From JAAZKA01 sp034926225 (GTDB lineage Bacteria; Bacillota; Clostridia; Oscillospirales; QAMX01): 64,000 nucleotides of DNA. A program made the position numbers and the translations under genes. The DNA is taken from assembly GCA_034926225.1 (NCBI GenBank), contig JAYFRF010000007.1, forward strand, positions 124,001-188,000. Direction: 5' to 3'. Below are positions 15,900 through 24,940 of the stretch, piece after piece (position 1 is the first letter of the stretch; each line of letters opens with the position of its first letter). Below the pieces are notes generated by a model. It did no database searches. It was not told the origin of the DNA and worked only from the letters and a program-made list of their open reading frames with translations.

Positions 15900-17473
15900 A
15901 CGGCGTACTGACCTATTTGCTTGTCACGCGGTTTAAAAACAATGTGCGCCGCTTTTTTCGCAAACCCTCCCGCCTGATACTCACTCTCGTTTGTATTGCA
16001 CTCATCGGCTTTACGATCTTTGCAGGGAATGCAGATGCCCCCGAAAACCCCGTCTATCGCGACATCCGCGAGCTTTGCGCCATCGCCTTCGTCTTTTATT
16101 CCTTCGTCTTTCTGATGACCGCCTACAACGGCTTCTCCAAGGGTGCGACGCTCTTTACCATGCCCGACGTCAACCTCGTCTTCACCGCACCTCTACGCCG
16201 TCAGTCCGTTCTGTTTTACGGCCTGATTCAGCAGCTCGGCTCCTCTCTCCTCGTCGGTATCTTTCTCCTCTTCCAGTATACGATGCTCCACGTAAACTAC
16301 GGCATCAAATACCTCGATCTCATCTGGCTCCTCGTAGGTTACAGCCTGTCCGTCTTCTGCGGCCAGCTTACCGCCATGGTGCTTTACACCAAAACCGCCC
16401 TTTCCGAACGCCGCCGCAGGCTTGCGCGTACGGTTTTCTATACCATCCTCTCCGCCGCCGCCGTGATCGTCTTCGTCCGGCTCTACGGCTCCCGCGACAG
16501 TCTCCTCGAAAGCGCCGTCGCGCTTGCGACAGGCCCTCTGGCCTTCTTCCCCGTTTCCGGCTGGCTTTCCTATGCCGTACAGGGGATCTTTGCGCGACAG
16601 GCGATGCCCATTTTCATCGGCGTTGCCGCTGCCGTCGTCTATATCGCGCTGCTCGTCCTCTGGATTGTCCGCAGCGACGACGATTACTACGAGGACGTCT
16701 ACGGCATCACTGAAAAGAATTTTAAGACCCGCGAAGCCGCAAAATCCGGGCAGCAGCCCGCCACCATGACGGGCAAGGTGCGCCGCGGCCGCGGCACCCT
16801 TTCCCACGGCGCGGGCGCGAGTGCGATTTACTACAAGCATCTGCTTGAAAACCGGCGCGCAAATCCTCTCCTGCTCGAGCCTTCCGCCTTCATCTTCATC
16901 ATCGTCAGCGTCGCCTTCACCTTCCTCATGCGCACGGACGGCGGCATCGTCGCGGGATTCGCCTTTGCGGTCTACATGCGCATCTTTGGCGCGATGCTCG
17001 GCCGTCTCCAGCGGGAGCTTGTCAAACCGTACATCTACCTCATCCCCGAACCGCCCTTTAAAAAGTTGTTTTTCGCTCTCGCCGAAGCCTTCCCCAAATT
17101 CGCTCTCAACGCATTGCTGATGTATGCCCCGATCGCGCTGATCTGCAGGCAGTCCCCGGCCGAAACCATCCTCTGTGCGCTGGCCGGCTTCTCGTTTGAT
17201 GTTTTGTTCCTTGCGGGCTATGTTCTCGTCGAGCGCCTGTTCTCCTCGATGACGTCGAAGGCCCTGTCGATGTTTGTGTTCTTCCTGACGATGATCATCC
17301 TCGCGGCTCCGGGCGGTGTCCTCGCGTTTTTACTCTATACCTTCGGGCTTATCCTTATTTCCGCAAGCTTTACCGTGTTTTTAACGTTGTTTTTCGTGAA
17401 CGTCGTACTTTCGCTGATCGTTATCTTCGCCTGCCGGAACATGCTTGCGTATGCGGAGCTAAATCTGCAATAA
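15896..17473 (+). CDS. ABC exporter permease (putative ABC-exporter family)
   Basis: 525-residue integral membrane protein, partner of the preceding ATPase. Hydrophobic segments cluster at the N-terminus (about 28-45, 60-80, 115-135, 150-165), in the middle and at the C-terminus (about 400-520). A polar cytoplasmic loop near 245-310 contains basic and acidic runs. The large two-block topology matches the putative ABC exporter group that partners single ATPases. The start overlaps the ATPase stop by 4 bases, so expression is coupled. The substrate cannot be predicted. The gene ends at a strong bidirectional terminator. Confidence 0.87.
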   Translation: MNGVLTYLLVTRFKNNVRRFFRKPSRLILTLVCIALIGFTIFAGNADAPENPVYRDIRELCAIAFVFYSFVFLMTAYNGFSKGATLFTMPDVNLVFTAPLRRQSVLFYGLIQQLGSSLLVGIFLLFQYTMLHVNYGIKYLDLIWLLVGYSLSVFCGQLTAMVLYTKTALSERRRRLARTVFYTILSAAAVIVFVRLYGSRDSLLESAVALATGPLAFFPVSGWLSYAVQGIFARQAMPIFIGVAAAVVYIALLVLWIVRSDDDYYEDVYGITEKNFKTREAAKSGQQPATMTGKVRRGRGTLSHGAGASAIYYKHLLENRRANPLLLEPSAFIFIIVSVAFTFLMRTDGGIVAGFAFAVYMRIFGAMLGRLQRELVKPYIYLIPEPPFKKLFFALAEAFPKFALNALLMYAPIALICRQSPAETILCALAGFSFDVLFLAGYVLVERLFSSMTSKALSMFVFFLTMIILAAPGGVLAFLLYTFGLILISASFTVFLTLFFVNVVLSLIVIFACRNMLAYAELNLQ

Positions 17474-17513
17474 CGTCCGAGAAAGCGCTCTTCATTTTTG
17501 GGCTTATAACAGC

Positions 17514-17548
17514 AAAAGGGAGAAGGCTTAACGCCTTCTCCCTTTGAT
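17514..17548. terminator. Bidirectional terminator between convergent genes
   Basis: AAAGGGAGAAGGC (17515-17527) pairs perfectly with GCCTTCTCCCTTT (to 17545). It serves both the exporter operon and the acyl-CoA synthetase gene. Confidence 0.92.
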
Positions 17549-17551
17549 TTA

Positions 17552-19312
17552 TTAATCTTCTACGTCTTTTTTCTCCGCTTTAACGGGCTTACTCGCTTCC
17601 TCTTCCTCGAGCTTCCGGTACGCTACCTTGCCGACTAAGGTTTTGGGCAGCTCGTCGCGGAATTCGATCGCGTACGGCATCGCGTATTTCGCGATATGCT
17701 TGCGGCAGTAGTCGAGAATCTCCTTCTTCACCGCCGGCGTCTTCTCCACGCCCGGACGCAGCACTACAAATGCTTTGATCTTCTCCATTTTATACGGATC
17801 CCGCACGCCGATTACACACGAAATCAAAACCGACGGATGCGCATCGATGATGTTCTCGACCTGCGACGGATACACATTGTAACCGGCTGTGATGATCATC
17901 CGCTTAATCCGCTGCCGGAAGTACACAAAACCTTCTTCATCCATGATACCCAGGTCGCCCGTATGCAGCCATACCCGGCCGTCTTCATGCGTCCGCAGGG
18001 TGTTTTCCGTCTCCGTCGGGTTATTGTTATACCCCATCATCACCGTCGGGCCGGATAAGCAGATCTCGCCTTCTTGGCCATAGGGAACTTCTTCTATCGT
18101 GCCGACCTTGACAATCTTGTAAAACGTATCCGGGAACGGGATGCCGATGCTGCCTTCCTTGTACATATCCTTGGGCGTCAGGCAACTTGCCGTGACGCAT
18201 TCCGTCGTACCGTAGCCCTCGCGAATCTGCACCGGAGCGTTATGTGCTTTTAAAAATTCGTCGACCTTCCTCTTCAGCTCGATCGACAGCGAGTCGCCGC
18301 CGGAGAACACACCGCGTAGATAGGACAAATCCACCCCATCGAGGTTCTTGTTCCGCAAAAGTGCCTCAAACAGCGTCGGTACGCCGGCAATCAAATTAGG
18401 CTTTTTCTTCTTTAACAGATCCGTATAGCTGTCCACATTAAATTTCGGTACCAGGATGCAGTCCATGCCGCTGATCAGCGCCGTATGGATGCAGACGCCA
18501 AGCCCAAACCCGTGGAAGATCGGCATCACCGCCAGCATCTTCATGCCCGCAAGCGACGGATAACCGGATGCCGCCGCTGTCTGCAAACCCAGTGCGTTGA
18601 AGTTTCGGTTCGATAACAAAATGCCTTTCGTCGTACCCGTCGTGCCGCCGCTGTAGAGGATTGCGCCCGCATCCGTATCAAGTCTTGTGTGATCCTCCAC
18701 ATCCTCTGTCACACTCGACGCCGCGTGCATAAACTTGCTCCACAGGACGATCTGATCCTTCTCGGCCACGGGCTTTTCCGGGATCTCGTACTTTTTCTGC
18801 GTCAGCTGATACCCGATCTTCACGGGTAGTGAAAGCGCATCCTGCACCTTCGTCACAATGACCGTCACCGGATAGGGTACCTTCGACGCCGCTTCGAGCA
18901 CCTTCCCTGCAAACTGGTCAAGCGTCAGTACCATGTGGCTCTCGGAGTCCTTTAAATAGAATTCGATCTCCCCTGGCGCGGACAGCGGGTGCGTCATATT
19001 CGCGATCGCGCCGATCTTATTCAGCGCGTAGAACACGGCGAGCGCCTGCGGGGTGTTCGGCATGCAGATCGTTACCCGGTCGCCCGAACGCACTCCGAGC
19101 GCGTACAGCGCTTTCGCCGTCCGTGAGAGCTCCTGTATTAATTTTTTATATTTCGTCTTCCGCCCGACAAATTCATATGCGATATTGTTTGGATACGTTT
19201 CGCACATCCGCTCGATCATTTGATACATGGTCAGCGGGGGGTACTCGAGCGTCGCGGGAACCTCGCCGTATTGATTGAGCCACGGTGCCTTGACTTCCTT
19301 TATGTTATCCAT
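17552..19312 (-). CDS. Long-chain-fatty-acid-CoA ligase-like AMP-forming synthetase
   Basis: 586-residue adenylate-forming enzyme (ANL superfamily) predicted to activate a carboxylic acid, probably a fatty acid, to acyl-AMP then acyl-CoA. The phosphate loop YSGGTTGTTKG, the GYGTTEC core motif, the adenine/ribose motif WLHTGDLG and the hinge with RIKRMIITAGYNVYPSQVE are all seen. The catalytic C-terminal lysine is in LPKTLVGKVAYRKL. The ATG at 19312 follows GCGAGGGCGAAAGA; the in-frame extension to 19381 lacks a site. Monocistronic. The serine-palmitoyltransferase-like gene about 2.6 kb away would need an acyl-CoA or acyl-ACP, so a link is possible but speculative. Confidence 0.9.
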   Translation of the reverse strand: MDNIKEVKAPWLNQYGEVPATLEYPPLTMYQMIERMCETYPNNIAYEFVGRKTKYKKLIQELSRTAKALYALGVRSGDRVTICMPNTPQALAVFYALNKIGAIANMTHPLSAPGEIEFYLKDSESHMVLTLDQFAGKVLEAASKVPYPVTVIVTKVQDALSLPVKIGYQLTQKKYEIPEKPVAEKDQIVLWSKFMHAASSVTEDVEDHTRLDTDAGAILYSGGTTGTTKGILLSNRNFNALGLQTAAASGYPSLAGMKMLAVMPIFHGFGLGVCIHTALISGMDCILVPKFNVDSYTDLLKKKKPNLIAGVPTLFEALLRNKNLDGVDLSYLRGVFSGGDSLSIELKRKVDEFLKAHNAPVQIREGYGTTECVTASCLTPKDMYKEGSIGIPFPDTFYKIVKVGTIEEVPYGQEGEICLSGPTVMMGYNNNPTETENTLRTHEDGRVWLHTGDLGIMDEEGFVYFRQRIKRMIITAGYNVYPSQVENIIDAHPSVLISCVIGVRDPYKMEKIKAFVVLRPGVEKTPAVKKEILDYCRKHIAKYAMPYAIEFRDELPKTLVGKVAYRKLEEEEASKPVKAEKKDVED

Positions 19313-19477
19313 TCTTTCGCCCTCGCTTTTACTCTCTTTATTATTGAGTATATCGCTAAAATTTGAACGGAATGTGAACATTTCGAAAATTTTAGAATCC
19401 GCATGCCTTACATTTTTGCAATGAACATTCTCCCTCTTTGCGCGCCCCGTCTCACGGAACGTATGGAATGCGTCCTT

Positions 19478-21643
19478 CTACGGTTTCTTCTTCGCCGCCT
19501 CCATCGCCGCTCGCATAGCAATCGCCATCGGGCTATCTTCCTTATTCTCCTGCGTTTCCTGCTGTGCCATGAATGCTCGCACGGCGGCCTTTGATGCCCC
19601 CGCCGACGCAAAGCGTTCCCGGAATTTATCTGCCCGCTCCCGGAACCCGCAGCGGCAGACATACGTGCGCTTCTCTCCCTCGCCGAAAAGCTCCAGCCTT
19701 TTATGGCACTCCGGGCACCGTGCGTTTGTCTCCAGACTGACGCTGATACGCTCGCCGCATTCCCGGTCTTGGCAGACGAGCATCGTTCCGCGCTTACCCT
19801 TTACCTCAAGCATCATCTTCCCGCATTTCGGACACGGCGTACGCGTCAGGTTATCGTGAACATATTGCGCCTCGTTCTCCGCAACCCGTTTCACAAGCGC
19901 CGTCGTATACCCCCGGATATCCCGCAGAAAAGCATCCATCCGCACAGCTCCCGTACGGATACCTTCGAGCTTTTGCTCCCAGCTTGCCGTTAAAAGAGGC
20001 TCGCGCAGCTCCTCCGGCACGATTTTTATCAGCTGTATCCCCTTCGATGTCGGGATCAGCGTCGTCCCCTGTTTTTCAACATAGAATGCCGCGAGCAGCT
20101 TTTCGATGATATCCGCACGCGTCGCCGGGGTACCGAGTCCTCCGCCGATATAGCCTTTCATCGCGGCGTCGGCGATATACTTCGCGGGATTTTCCATATC
20201 CGCAAGCAGACTCGCCTCCGTATACCGTGCGGGCGGTGATGTTTTTCCTGCCTTGCACTGGATATTCGCGACGCGGAAGCTCTCTCCCTTCGCGATGGCT
20301 GGCAGTGTTTGTTCGTCGGCTTCCTCCTCATCCTCCAGCCGCTCGACCTTCCTCCAACCGGCCTCCTTCTCCACGCGCCCGGAAGCCGAAAAGCGCTCTC
20401 CCACACCAGCAAGCTCGGCGCGGATGGTCTGATACTGATAATTCGGAAAGAAGTTCGCGAGGAAACGCTTTACGACGAGCATATAGATCCGCTTATCCTC
20501 GGTGCTCATGCCCGCGGCGTCCGCGCGCTCCTCCGTCGGGATGATCGCATGGTGATCGGTCACCTTCGCGTCGTTGACGCAGGCACGGTTTAGGGGTGCG
20601 CGCTTTGTCCGCAGCTCCCGCACCAGCGGCGCAAACTCGCCTATGGCCACGGCCGCGAGCCGCTCGTCCATCGACGGCAGCACATCCGCCGGCAGATACC
20701 GTGAATCCGTACGCGGATAGGTCAGAGCGCGGTACTGCTCATACAGACGCTGCATCGAGTTTAAGGTCTCCTTCGCGGACATACCGTAGAGCTTGTTCGC
20801 GTCCCTTTGCAGCTCCGTCAGGTCATACAGCGCGGGCGGAGGGCTGGATTTCGGAGTTACTTTAACATCAGTCACCCGAAGATTCGCTCCTTTGAGCTTT
20901 TTTGAAAGCTCCTCTGCCGTATTCTTATCGAAGATCTGCGTTTTCCCGTAGCCGTCCTTCCACGTCGCGAAAAACTGCCCTAAATCCGCCCGCACCGTCC
21001 AAAACTCCTTCGGGACGAACCGCCGGATCTCCTCCTCGCGGCGTACCATCAGCGCGAGCGTCGGCGTCTGCACCCGCCCGCCGGACAGCTGCGCGTTATG
21101 CTTGCAGGTCAGCGCGCGCGTCACGTTAAAGCCCACAAGCCAGTCCGCTTGGGCGCGCGACTCGGCCGACTGATACAGCGTATCGTAGAATTTCGCGTCC
21201 TTAACGGCCGCCATTCCCTCCCGTATCGCGCGGTCGGTCTGCGACGATATCCACAGCCGCTTTACCGGCTTGTTAAATCCCGCCTTCGCAAGGATCCATC
21301 TCGCGACCAGCTCCCCTTCACGTCCCGCGTCCGTCGCGATGATCAGACTGTCCACGTTCGGATCATGCAGCAGCCGCTTGACCACCGCGTACTGCTTCGC
21401 GGTCTCCGGAATAACCGTCAGCTGCATCTTCTGCGGCATGATCGGCAGCGTCTCCATCGACCACTTCTTATACTGCTCCCCATATGCCTCTGGGTCAGCC
21501 AGCGTCACCAGATGCCCCAGTGCCCACGTCACAAGATAGCGCGGCCCCTCAAGATACCCGTTTCCTCCTGCCTGACAGCCCAATACGCGCGCAAGCTCCC
21601 GCCCGACAGACGGTTTCTCCGCCAGTATCAGTGTCTTCGACAT
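19478..21643 (-). CDS. topB: DNA topoisomerase III
   Basis: 721-residue type IA topoisomerase that decatenates and relaxes DNA by single-strand passage. The TOPRIM domain starts at the N-terminus (LILAEKPSVGREL, then ATDAGREGELVAR with acidic metal ligands). The catalytic tyrosine is in ALTYPRTDSRYLP, followed by the usual cavity-forming domain. The C-terminus (about 600-690) has topoisomerase zinc-ribbon modules (CPKCGKMM, CQDRECGER, CPECHKRL, CRCGF), then an alanine-rich tail. Full length for TopB. A 31-bp inverted repeat overlaps its promoter. Type IA enzymes of this group can be chromosomal or carried by integrative elements; no element genes are seen here, so it is treated as chromosomal. 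Confidence 0.95.
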   Translation of the reverse strand: MSKTLILAEKPSVGRELARVLGCQAGGNGYLEGPRYLVTWALGHLVTLADPEAYGEQYKKWSMETLPIMPQKMQLTVIPETAKQYAVVKRLLHDPNVDSLIIATDAGREGELVARWILAKAGFNKPVKRLWISSQTDRAIREGMAAVKDAKFYDTLYQSAESRAQADWLVGFNVTRALTCKHNAQLSGGRVQTPTLALMVRREEEIRRFVPKEFWTVRADLGQFFATWKDGYGKTQIFDKNTAEELSKKLKGANLRVTDVKVTPKSSPPPALYDLTELQRDANKLYGMSAKETLNSMQRLYEQYRALTYPRTDSRYLPADVLPSMDERLAAVAIGEFAPLVRELRTKRAPLNRACVNDAKVTDHHAIIPTEERADAAGMSTEDKRIYMLVVKRFLANFFPNYQYQTIRAELAGVGERFSASGRVEKEAGWRKVERLEDEEEADEQTLPAIAKGESFRVANIQCKAGKTSPPARYTEASLLADMENPAKYIADAAMKGYIGGGLGTPATRADIIEKLLAAFYVEKQGTTLIPTSKGIQLIKIVPEELREPLLTASWEQKLEGIRTGAVRMDAFLRDIRGYTTALVKRVAENEAQYVHDNLTRTPCPKCGKMMLEVKGKRGTMLVCQDRECGERISVSLETNARCPECHKRLELFGEGEKRTYVCRCGFRERADKFRERFASAGASKAAVRAFMAQQETQENKEDSPMAIAMRAAMEAAKKKP

Positions 21644-21675
21644 GTCCGCGCTCCTTTCCGTTTTTACATATAGAT

Positions 21676-21706
21676 TTTTGAACAGTATAGCACGATCTGT
21701 TCAAAA
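21676..21706. promoter_or_regulatory. Perfect 10-bp inverted repeat overlapping the topB promoter
   Basis: TTTTGAACAG (21676-21685), 11-base spacer, CTGTTCAAAA (21697-21706). The left arm overlaps the topB -10 box and the right arm abuts the -35 box, so binding would block transcription. The regulator is unknown. Confidence 0.65.
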
Positions 21707-21712
21707 TAGCAA
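21684..21712 (-). promoter_or_regulatory. topB promoter
   Basis: On the minus strand TTGCTA (21712-21707), 17-base spacer, TATACT (21689-21684), then GGAAAGGAG before the ATG. Confidence 0.8.
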
Positions 21713-21771
21713 GCCCATTACGATCTTTCTGCATATCAAGCTTTAAATATTGTTTTTTGTTGGAAATAATG

Positions 21772-21800
21772 TTGCAAAATTATAAACCGTCGTGTATAAT
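21772..21800 (+). promoter_or_regulatory. Promoter of the SPT-like/SDR operon
   Basis: TTGCAA (21772-21777), 17-base spacer, TATAAT (21795-21800). It predicts an approximately 80-base leader before the ATG at 21887. Within the leader GGGCTAAG can pair with CTTAGTCC (one G-U pair), then GCGGAGGA forms the ribosome-binding site. Confidence 0.85.
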
Positions 21801-21886
21801 GAGGGAAGGGCTAAGGGTACAAGCTTTGAATGGCCTTTGACCTTCATCTTTCTTAGTCCTGAGTACAAACTGCGGAGGAAAATGCG

Positions 21887-23068
21887 ATGTCGCTTTTCAC
21901 CAAATGCGCCGAATTCACGGCTGCACAACAAATCCGTGACGCGGGTCTCTATCCCTATTTCCATCACCTCGAATCCCGTCAGGACACCGAGGTCATTATG
22001 GAAGGTAAGCGCCGCATCATGCTCGGCTCCAACAACTACCTGGGGCTTACCGTACACCCCGAAGTCATCGCCGCCGCCGTCGCCGCGACGGAAAAGTACG
22101 GCACCGGCTGTTCCGGTTCCCGCTTCCTAAACGGTACACTGGATCTCCATATTCAGCTGGAGGACGCTCTGGCCTCCTTCATGGGTGCAGAAGCCGCACT
22201 CACCTTCTCCACCGGTTTCCAGTCGAACCTCTCCATCATCAGCGCGGTCACCGACCGTCACGATACCATCCTCTGCGACCGCGAAAACCACGCGTCCATC
22301 TACGACGGCTGCCGCCTAAGCTTCGCCGCCCTGCGCCGCTATAAGCATTCCGATATGGAAGACCTTGAGCGCGAGCTTATAAGGCTCCCGCTCGATGCAG
22401 GCAAGCTCATCGTCACCGACGGCGTCTTCAGCATGAGCGGTGAAATCGCGCGTCTGCCAGAGATCGTTGCGCTTGCGAAAAAGTACAACGCCGCCGTCAT
22501 GGTCGACGACGCGCACGGCTTCGGCGTCATAGGGAAGGGCGGGCGCGGTACCGCAAGCTATTTCGGTCTTGAAAACGATGTGGACATCACGATGAGCACC
22601 TTCTCGAAGTCACTGGCGTCCCTCGGCGGCTTTATGGTCGCCAAAAGGTACATCGTCGACTATGTCCAGCACACTTCCCGCCCTTTTATCTTCTCAGCGT
22701 CCATCCCGCCCTCCTGCGCCGCCGCTGCGCTCGCCGCGCTGCGCATCATCGAACGCGAGCCGGAGCGTGTTCAACACCTGGCCGCCCTATCGGCGTATAT
22801 GCGCAAGGGGCTTGCCGCCCGCGGGATCGTGACCAAGGATAACGGCGGTGCCAATACCCCCATCGTGCCGTTCTATACCTATGATTTAACCACGACGCTG
22901 GTCATCGCCAAAAAGCTCTACGAAGCCGGCGTTTATGTAAACCCCGTTCTCCCGCCCGCAGCGCCCGAGGGGGAGTGTCTCCTGCGGACAAGCCTGATGG
23001 CGACGCATACAGAAGCGATTCTCGACGAGGCGATGGACATTATCCGGGACATTCTGCATGAACAGTAA
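21887..23068 (+). CDS. Alpha-oxoamine synthase (serine palmitoyltransferase/KBL/AONS-like)
   Basis: 393-residue PLP enzyme that condenses an amino acid with an acyl thioester and releases CO2. The PLP lysine K241 is in TFSKSLASLGG, the ring-stacking H135 in ENHASI, and the VDDAHGFG aspartate/histidine near 207-210. SGSRFLNGTLDLH, YKHSDMEDLE and the C-terminal RTSLMATHT recall bacterial serine palmitoyltransferase more than 2-amino-3-ketobutyrate ligase, from remembered family motifs. The gene overlaps a downstream short-chain reductase by 11 bases, the partner expected to reduce a 3-keto product. Glycine C-acetyltransferase or 8-amino-7-oxononanoate synthase remain possible; no biotin or threonine genes are nearby. 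Confidence 0.85.
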   Translation: MSLFTKCAEFTAAQQIRDAGLYPYFHHLESRQDTEVIMEGKRRIMLGSNNYLGLTVHPEVIAAAVAATEKYGTGCSGSRFLNGTLDLHIQLEDALASFMGAEAALTFSTGFQSNLSIISAVTDRHDTILCDRENHASIYDGCRLSFAALRRYKHSDMEDLERELIRLPLDAGKLIVTDGVFSMSGEIARLPEIVALAKKYNAAVMVDDAHGFGVIGKGGRGTASYFGLENDVDITMSTFSKSLASLGGFMVAKRYIVDYVQHTSRPFIFSASIPPSCAAAALAALRIIEREPERVQHLAALSAYMRKGLAARGIVTKDNGGANTPIVPFYTYDLTTTLVIAKKLYEAGVYVNPVLPPAAPEGECLLRTSLMATHTEAILDEAMDIIRDILHEQ

Positions 23069-23843
23069 AATCGCCGTCATTACCGGGGCGTCCGGCGGCA
23101 TCGGCGCCGCGGCGGCAGCTCGTTTCGCGGACGCGGGCTATGCCGTCTACGGGCTGTCCCGACATCCGGGAGCAGACCCCCGCATCCGCTTTATCCCCTG
23201 CGACGTCGCACGCGACTCTGATGTTTGCGCGGCGTTCGATGCCATCCGCGAGGCCGCCGGTTCCATCGACGTCCTCGTCTGCAACGCGGGGATGGGCATC
23301 TCCGGCGCGGCGGCCTACGCTTCAGACGCCGATATTGCACGCATTTTCGGCGTCAACTGCTTCGGTGTTTTCCGCTGCATACGGGAAGCGCGCGCATTAT
23401 GCCACGCGGGGTCGCAGATTGTGATCGTGACCTCGGCCGCCGCCGTGTTCGCCATCCCGTTTCAGGCATATTATTCCGCAACAAAGTCCGCGCTAAACTC
23501 CTATACGCTCGCGTTGCGGACAGAACTCGCCGTCGCGGGCATCCGCGTATCCGCGGTCATGCCCGGCGATGTGCGCACCGGCTTCACCGACGCGCGCGTG
23601 AAAAGCACCTCCGGCACGGAGCTATACGGCGACCGCATCGAAAAAAGCGTCGCCGCGATGGAACGCGACGAGCGGCACGGCATGTCCCCCGACGCCGTTG
23701 CCCGCGTAATCTTCCGCCAGATACACGCGAAAAACCCCCGGCCGCTTGTCACGGTCGGGGGCAGCTACAAGCTGTTTATCTTCTTAAACCGCATTCTCCC
23801 GACGCGGCTTGTCGCCTTTTTGATCGGGAAAATGTACTCTTAG
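23058..23843 (+). CDS. Short-chain dehydrogenase/reductase (3-ketosphinganine reductase-like candidate)
   Basis: 261-residue classical SDR. The cofactor motif TGASGGIG is at 9-16, NAG near 76-78, the catalytic S126, Y139 and K143 (YSATK), then a PG motif VMPGDVRT. The C-terminus has a hydrophobic segment (about 238-258) that could anchor it to membrane, as in reductases of long-chain keto-lipids. The start lies inside the 3' end of the alpha-oxoamine synthase gene (11-base overlap), so the two are translationally coupled. Reduction of that enzyme's 3-keto amino product is the natural inference. The stop overlaps the convergent metA stop. Confidence 0.85.
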   Translation: MNSKIAVITGASGGIGAAAAARFADAGYAVYGLSRHPGADPRIRFIPCDVARDSDVCAAFDAIREAAGSIDVLVCNAGMGISGAAAYASDADIARIFGVNCFGVFRCIREARALCHAGSQIVIVTSAAAVFAIPFQAYYSATKSALNSYTLALRTELAVAGIRVSAVMPGDVRTGFTDARVKSTSGTELYGDRIEKSVAAMERDERHGMSPDAVARVIFRQIHAKNPRPLVTVGGSYKLFIFLNRILPTRLVAFLIGKMYS

Positions 23844-24766
23844 TGCAGTGTATCGAGCTCCGTAAGATCGTACGGCGTGGATTGGTAGACATAATAATTC
23901 AGCCAGTTCGTAAACAGCAGCGTACTGTGCGCACGCCAGGTCACATGGGGCGTTTTCGTCGGGTCGTCGCCGGGGAAGTAATGCTTCGGCACCTCGATTG
24001 CAAGCCCCTTCGATTGATCCCTAAAATATTCAAACGCAAGTGTATCGGCGTCGTATTCGGAGTGACCTGTCACGAAGATGCGGCGCCCTTCTTTATCCGA
24101 AACAAGATACACGCCCGCCTCGTCGGACTCCGCCAGAATCGAAAGTGTCGGCTCCCGCTCGATATCCTCTCGCCGCACCTCGGTATGACGTGAATGCGGC
24201 GCGTCGAAGGTGTCGTCAAAGCCCCTGAATAACGGACATTGTGGGTCGAGCACGGTATGCTCGAACACCCCGAACATTTTCGCGTCCAGTGGATGCTTCG
24301 GAATACCATAGTGGTAGTAAAGCCCGGCCTGCGCGGCCCAGCAGATGTGGAACACCGAGTAGACATGCGTTTTCGTCCACTCGAGGATGTCACACAGCTC
24401 CTTCCAGTACAGCACGCTCTCAAATGCCATATCCTCCACCGGCGCGCCGGTGATGATCATGCCGTCGTAGCGTTTATCCCGAATCTGGTCAAAGGTCGTG
24501 TAAAAGGTATCGAGATGCTCGCTCGCCGTATTTCTGCCGCGGTAGGTCGAGGTCTGCATCAGCTCGATCTCGATTTGCAGCGGCGTATTCGAAAGCCGGC
24601 GTAAAAGCTGCGTTTCCGTTGCGATTTTCGTCGGCATCAGATTTAAAATCAGAATTTTCAGCGGTCGGATATCCTGCTTCGTCGCACGCGCATCCGACAT
24701 GACGAAGATATTCTCACTTTCAAGCACCGCATACGCGGGCAATTTATCCGGAATCTTAATCGGCAT
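23840..24766 (-). CDS. metAA: Homoserine O-acetyltransferase (MetA family)
   Basis: 308-residue MetA-type homoserine O-acyltransferase, first committed step of methionine synthesis. The catalytic C142 is in FHICWAAQ, and H235 and E237 in TGHSEY match the E. coli MetA numbering. Residue 111 is glutamate (ITGAPVE), the residue reported to give acetyl-CoA rather than succinyl-CoA specificity; succinyl enzymes have glycine there. The ATG at 24766 has AGGAGG 8 bases upstream; an in-frame GTG three codons earlier overlaps that site and is rejected. Monocistronic with its own promoter. No SAM-riboswitch pattern was recognised in the 170-base upstream region. Confidence 0.93.
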   Translation of the reverse strand: MPIKIPDKLPAYAVLESENIFVMSDARATKQDIRPLKILILNLMPTKIATETQLLRRLSNTPLQIEIELMQTSTYRGRNTASEHLDTFYTTFDQIRDKRYDGMIITGAPVEDMAFESVLYWKELCDILEWTKTHVYSVFHICWAAQAGLYYHYGIPKHPLDAKMFGVFEHTVLDPQCPLFRGFDDTFDAPHSRHTEVRREDIEREPTLSILAESDEAGVYLVSDKEGRRIFVTGHSEYDADTLAFEYFRDQSKGLAIEVPKHYFPGDDPTKTPHVTWRAHSTLLFTNWLNYYVYQSTPYDLTELDTLH

Positions 24767-24824
24767 ACGCCGCACCTCCTATCGGGTGTTTTCATTCTTA
24801 TCGCGTATAAAACACCACTTTATG

Positions 24825-24853
24825 AGTATATCGGTTTATTACCGAAAACACAA
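24825..24853 (-). promoter_or_regulatory. metA promoter
   Basis: On the minus strand TTGTGT (24853-24848), 17-base spacer, TATACT (24830-24825). Divergent from the rodA promoter 22 bases away. Confidence 0.6.
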
Positions 24854-24875
24854 TGCCCAATTTTTACGAAAACAG

Positions 24876-24904
24876 TTTACGCCATCAAGTTTTTATGGTA
24901 TAAT
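24876..24904 (+). promoter_or_regulatory. rodA promoter
   Basis: TTTACG (24876-24881), 17-base spacer, TATAAT (24899-24904). Confidence 0.75.
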
Positions 24905-24940
24905 CCATCTTGAAATCGTTTAAAAGGTAGGTACCCCTTC

